A stretch of DNA of 16,697 nt from JACIWG01 sp049969935 (lineage in GTDB: Archaea > Thermoproteota > Nitrososphaeria > JACIWG01), in assembly GCA_049969935.1 (NCBI GenBank), contig JBMFNX010000029.1:1-16697 (forward strand), read 5' to 3'. The notes under the pieces were generated by a model. That model searched no databases and was not told where the DNA came from. It was given only the letters and a program-made list of their open reading frames with translations. Made by a program: the position numbers and the translations under genes. Shown one piece after another: positions 13,747-16,697 of this stretch (the first letter of the stretch is position 1; each line of letters opens with the position of its first letter).

Positions 13747-13934
13747 AGGCCTCGACCCAGTATAGAAAACACTATCCTATAACCTTATCCAAACCTTAGC
13801 AAATTTGTCAAAACATTATCCAAAAAATAGAGAGGGGAAATGTGAAGTGTTTATGGATTTGCTTGCCCAGACTGCTGCTGAGCCTGCTCCTTCTTCTTCT
13901 TTTTAGAAGAGCATGGAGCCAAAGGAGGTCAAAC

Positions 13935-14039
13935 ATGGTGAGAAAAAATGCTATTTTAACCTTATCCTTTTGGAAGCTCAGAGGATACTTTAAGAAAATC
14001 TCAGTGCCCTATAGGAAGGGGGAAAGATTTGTTAGATAA
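13935..14039 (+). CDS. Possible small basic protein (34 residues)
   Basis: An ATG frame (MVRKNAILTLSFWKLRGYFK, then a basic tail ending ERFVR) is preceded by GGAGGT six bases before the ATG, the strongest Shine-Dalgarno-like match in the window. Residue usage is basic and plausible. Against it, the frame is short, it is open further upstream in a leucine-run of doubtful quality, and the opposite strand (13851-13922) has a competing K/Q-rich frame (SSKKKKKEQAQQQSGQANP). One or both may be relics of a small gene. Confidence 0.25.
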   Translation: MVRKNAILTLSFWKLRGYFKKISVPYRKGERFVR

Positions 14040-14353
14040 TAATCAAAATTGCGTAGAACAAATTCTTTAACACAAGTTTTCTTGAATTCCTGTTAAAGTA
14101 TGCAATGTTTTCAGCATCTTATAGATTAAACTATTTATTTAATAACATCTTTGCCCATAATAATCACCTTACCTGCTATTTCGATGACATCATCTTGGTC
14201 ATGTGTAAGTGGAAGGCGGTTATGTTTAATCTCTTTTGAACAGACTTATTCCAGCCCTTATTTTGCTGTCCGCACAAATTAACTTATCCCCTTTTTATCT
14301 TGAGAGAAAAATATGGATTAAAGGTATGTCTTCCTTAACTTAAAGCACAATTT
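14040..14353. other. Intergenic segment, possible short relic
   Basis: No gene is supported. On the minus strand, 14135-14245 is open for 36 codons (containing LPLTHDQDDVIEIAGKVII) but has no good start and stops precede it. It may be the tail of a lost gene. No RNA, repeat or array is seen. Confidence 0.3.
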
Positions 14354-15040
14354 TCAGAATCCGATTTTACCAAGTTTCACGGCCACAAATCCCGCCCTTT
14401 CATAATAGCCTACCTTTGGAGGCTCGAAATGAAGCAAATCTTCTGTCGGAGCTTGAAAAATTGTAGAGCTTATACTTTCAATTTTAAGTTTGGCTTCCTC
14501 TATAATGGCTTTTAATTCTTTAAAGCTGTAAAATTTGGCAACCTTATAGAAAACGTTTCCCATTTCACCCTTTTTCTTATAGAAGCTCGCCCAAGGACTT
14601 TCTTCAAGAATCAGCCCTAGAACCATGCTTCCGTTATCCTTTAAAACCCTTCTAGCTTCTTCCAAAACTTTTAACGGGTTATCAACAAAGCAGATGGTAA
14701 CTATTATGAAGACGGCGCCAAAAGAATTGTTTCTGAAGGGTAGGTTTTCACCTTTTCCACGGACAACCATTATCCCACGTTCCTTTGCAAACCTTAGCAC
14801 GCCAGCAGATATGTCGATCCCGTACTCTATTTTTAGGGCTTCAGCAAATCTCCCCGTGCCAACACCTATTTCAAGAAAAGGCTGTTCTAAACCTTGGCAA
14901 ACCGATTCTATACATGCTTTCTCTAAATTAAATGCTGACGTGCCAAAAGGCTTCTCATACCATCTATCATATCTTTCTGCATAGGAATCAAATACTTGCT
15001 CAACATTAAGGCTGCTGCCACTATCTACTTCCCCTCCCAT
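14354..15040 (-). CDS. Class I SAM-dependent methyltransferase (Methyltransf_11)
   Basis: A 228-residue Rossmann methyltransferase. Motif I is FLEIGVGTGRFAEAL (E57, G59-x-G61-x-G63), which binds S-adenosylmethionine; the acidic end of strand 2 is D76 in GIDIS. Motif II/III follows as GENLPFRNNSFGAVFII (97-113), and the motif after it (ARRVLKDNGSMVLG) completes the fold. The N-terminal DSYAERYDRWYEKPFG is typical of the UbiE/BioC-like small-molecule group. The methyl acceptor cannot be told. The start ATG 15040 is well placed under a TATA box, suggesting a leaderless mRNA. Confidence 0.85.
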   Translation of the reverse strand: MGGEVDSGSSLNVEQVFDSYAERYDRWYEKPFGTSAFNLEKACIESVCQGLEQPFLEIGVGTGRFAEALKIEYGIDISAGVLRFAKERGIMVVRGKGENLPFRNNSFGAVFIIVTICFVDNPLKVLEEARRVLKDNGSMVLGLILEESPWASFYKKKGEMGNVFYKVAKFYSFKELKAIIEEAKLKIESISSTIFQAPTEDLLHFEPPKVGYYERAGFVAVKLGKIGF

Positions 15041-15062
15041 AAACCCATATACATTTTCACAG

Positions 15063-15072
15063 AATTTAAAGG
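15063..15072 (-). promoter_or_regulatory. TATA box for the methyltransferase gene
   Basis: CCTTTAAATT on the minus strand is centred about 27 bases before the ATG at 15040, and no ribosome-binding site lies between; a leaderless transcript is expected. Confidence 0.5.
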
Positions 15073-15604
15073 TGACTTACCATCTGCTATTCAAACCTTC
15101 TTCCAGCTATTGCACGCATCCATCTACAATTTTCCATGCTTGGAAAAAAGGTGCTCAAATATTCATTACTTGAAACTGCATGGCTGCTACATGGTTCCAG
15201 TCAACATCTAATTGCTACAACCTGCAAAGTAAAAGATTAGATAAATAGCTTAACAGATTCTGTTAAGTGACAAAATAGACGATTTGTTTTCTATTGCTTC
15301 AATAGTACTGGAAAGATTGATAAGAGGCTGCTAGAATCAAAGTTACCGACTTCACCTGCTAAAACATGTTTATAATCTCCTATCATTGTATGTTCTTAGC
15401 TAGACAATGCAATTTGAGAATCTCATAAGGAGAATTGAAAGATATTTCATTTGTTCCATATTCCGCTACATTTTTTAATTAAGATATATATAATCCATTT
15501 AGAATATATGCATTTGTTGAAACAAGTTTTAACTAAATTTTGTATCTTTATTTTGACCTCTTTTTAGCATACCATCTTATAATCATATTGTTTTCTCTTC
15601 CAAA
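15073..15604. other. Gene-poor stretch with a small relic
   Basis: No intact gene is supported. On the minus strand 15291-15386 holds a 31-codon frame (MIGDYKHVLAGEVGNFDSSS and a short hydrophobic tail) that could be a gene remnant. A perfect small palindrome lies at 15249-15267. The second 81-bp element follows at once. Confidence 0.3.
15249..15267. repeat. Perfect inverted repeat, 8-bp arms
   Basis: CTTAACAG-ATT-CTGTTAAG is a perfect palindrome with a three-base centre. It could be a dimeric regulator site or a small hairpin. It is about 200 bases upstream of the methyltransferase start, too far for a simple operator, and no second copy was noticed. Confidence 0.4.
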
Positions 15605-15685
15605 TGCTGTGTTGAATAACTAGACTCTCTCATATAATTAAGCAGCTGGATAAAGATGTGAAATAAGCAGTTGTTCAACACAGCA
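15605..15685 (+). mobile_element. 81-bp MITE-like element, copy 2
   Basis: The same terminal inverted repeats as the copy at 4024 (TGCTGTGTTGAA to TTCAACACAGCA), the same length of 81 bases and the same orientation, with six substitutions confined to the middle. It is flanked by a different perfect 8-bp direct repeat, CTTCCAAA (15597-15604 and 15686-15693). Two different target duplications prove two separate insertions and exclude a segmental duplication. Its right end supplies a TTG and the first bases of an open frame that runs into the flank. Confidence 0.85.
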
Positions 15686-15718
15686 CTTCCAAAAATAATA
15701 TTTTCACGCTACGCATTT

Positions 15719-15997
15719 ATGGAATTTTTTTTGGACTTATTGCAGCATTATCGAGACTTAAATAATCTATCAGGTTATCACTTTACCAATCTTTTACTTC
15801 GCTTACAAAAGAAGATATATGATAGTGTTCTTGTCAGGGATTTTGTTTGGAATATTATGTCTAATCCTTTTTATTTTAATAATATATATTATTGCCAGTC
15901 TAATGTATTAGAACCTATTTTTTTTATTACAGCACTTAAAACAGCAAAGACAGTAAGCATTGGTACAATTGCAGTTAAAGAGAAAACATTGTTTTAA
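15719..15997 (+). CDS. Doubtful ORF right of element copy 2
   Basis: A 92-codon frame beginning MEFFLDLLQHYRDLNNLSGY is open to TAA 15997, and the frame continues upstream into the 81-bp element. It is rich in Phe, Tyr, Asn and Leu, as expected of AT-rich non-coding DNA, with no domain or ribosome-binding site. The opposite strand has a 34-codon hydrophobic frame (LTAIVPMLTVFAVLSAVI) over its right half, so the region may instead be the relic of a membrane protein. Low confidence as a gene. Confidence 0.18.
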   Translation: MEFFLDLLQHYRDLNNLSGYHFTNLLLRLQKKIYDSVLVRDFVWNIMSNPFYFNNIYYCQSNVLEPIFFITALKTAKTVSIGTIAVKEKTLF

Positions 15998-16276
15998 GTC
16001 GTCTGACAATATATAGTTGCTTGAGACTAAAAATGTGTTTTATAATCTTGAATCTTATTGTCCTATATAAACGAAACTTATCTCGAACATTACAAAGGAT
16101 ATGTAGGCTAAAATTAGAAGTGCTTAAATTATTATGAAGTCTATCACATATTTTAAAATCCTTTGCACAAGATACAATTCTTTTAATTATTTATAAATTT
16201 TTAAAAATGTTGAGAATCTATAGAAGGGATTAAAAGATAATATGGTTAATCAAAAGTCATGCTATATACTCAGAAA

Positions 16277-16696
16277 TTATAGTCTTTTGCAGAACCTAAA
16301 GTACCCGCACCCATAGCATTCTTTACTTCTTTTTGTTCTTGGAAGTTTTTCTTTTACTATTATTTCTTTTATTTTATTGATTGTCCAAAGTGTATGTTCT
16401 CTTATTGCGTCCGTTATTTTTATTTCAAAGATTTTATCACTTTTTGTATAATATACTATTATGTATTTTACTGGTTTTTTGAAGTGCTCTTGTGCAAGTA
16501 GTGCGTATGCTGCTGTCTGGTATAGGTATCCTGGTGTTAACCTTTTATGGCCTGTATTTTTTATGTCTATGACCTTCAGTTGCCTGTCTTCTGTTTTTAC
16601 AAGAAGATCTATCACCCCCACTATTCCAAGTTTTTGTGAGTATAGTTTTAGGTTTGTCCACTTTTCTAACACCTTCTCTTTTCTTTTTGCAAGCAA
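16277..16696 (-). CDS. cas4: Cas4-like RecB-family nuclease (5' end outside window)
   Basis: The C-terminal 139 residues of a PD-(D/E)xK nuclease. They show the core GVIDLLVKTED (motif II Asp), LKVIDIKNTG (motif III D-x-K), the QxxxY motif in YLYQTAAYALLAQE, and a closing ECYGCGYFRFCKRL with three cysteines. These three, plus one expected before the window edge, bind the 4Fe-4S cluster of Cas4/AddB-type nucleases. Cas4 trims PAM-containing prespacers for Cas1-Cas2. No other cas gene or array is visible on this side, so it could be the last gene of a cas operon to the right, or a stand-alone Cas4 homologue. The apparent start at the edge (TTG) is internal. Confidence 0.75.
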   Translation of the reverse strand: MLAKRKEKVLEKWTNLKLYSQKLGIVGVIDLLVKTEDRQLKVIDIKNTGHKRLTPGYLYQTAAYALLAQEHFKKPVKYIIVYYTKSDKIFEIKITDAIREHTLWTINKIKEIIVKEKLPRTKRSKECYGCGYFRFCKRL

Positions 16697-16697
16697 T

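Noticed and set aside
13542..13772. 76-codon basic, lysine-rich minus-strand frame
   Set aside because: It is the shifted reading of the hyperacidic microprotein DNA; it is low-complexity and lacks a ribosome-binding site.
14135..14245. TnpB-like zinc-ribbon end on the minus strand
   Set aside because: Neighbouring frames contain LICADSKIR-like residues, but the cysteine pattern and a continuous frame are missing.
15212..16276. CRISPR array next to the cas4-like gene
   Set aside because: No regularly spaced direct repeats of 24-37 bases occur here; the only repeat is the single 81-bp element.

Overview
The window is AT-rich archaeal chromosome. The evidence is TATA-type promoter boxes 25-35 bases before start codons, many apparently leaderless genes, and archaeal families: a stand-alone THUMP protein, an AbrB/PIN VapBC pair, a HEPN/MNT pair, DUF4143 ATPases and a JAMM protease. 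A TACK-lineage thermophile (Bathyarchaeia or Thermoproteia-like) would fit, but no phylogenetic marker here settles this.

Left part (1-3.8 kb). The window opens inside the right end of an IS200/IS605-type element, including the hairpin that ends a TnpB omega-RNA. Ordinary housekeeping or metabolic genes follow: a THUMP-domain RNA protein (minus), a divergent SplB-like radical SAM protein, a complete LarA-family nickel racemase, and a convergent ECF-transporter S component. A candidate C/D-box sRNA lies between the radical SAM gene and larA.

Middle part (3.8-10.3 kb). This is accessory DNA. It holds an 81-bp miniature inverted-repeat element with a perfect 8-bp target duplication, an intact AAA/DUF4143 ATPase, a HAD hydrolase, and a second DUF4143 ATPase broken by two frameshifts. 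A divergent pair follows (NDH-2-like flavoprotein and HExxH metallopeptidase-like protein), then a vapBC toxin-antitoxin operon.

Right part (10.3-16.7 kb). Gene density falls and decay is visible. There is a shattered unrecognised gene (10.5-10.9 kb), a membrane protein, and a HEPN/MNT pair in which the HEPN partner is broken and the MNT nucleotidyltransferase is intact. Next come a small orphan protein, a JAMM protease, a 37-residue microprotein that is almost all glutamate, and a methyltransferase. The second copy of the 81-bp element has its own, different 8-bp target duplication. The window ends with the 3' part of a cas4-like nuclease gene. No CRISPR array is visible.

Most notable are the non-autonomous 81-bp element family (two copies, 75/81 identical, both with clean duplications), the hyperacidic microprotein just upstream of the JAMM protease, the broken HEPN beside an intact MNT, and the C/D-box sRNA candidate.
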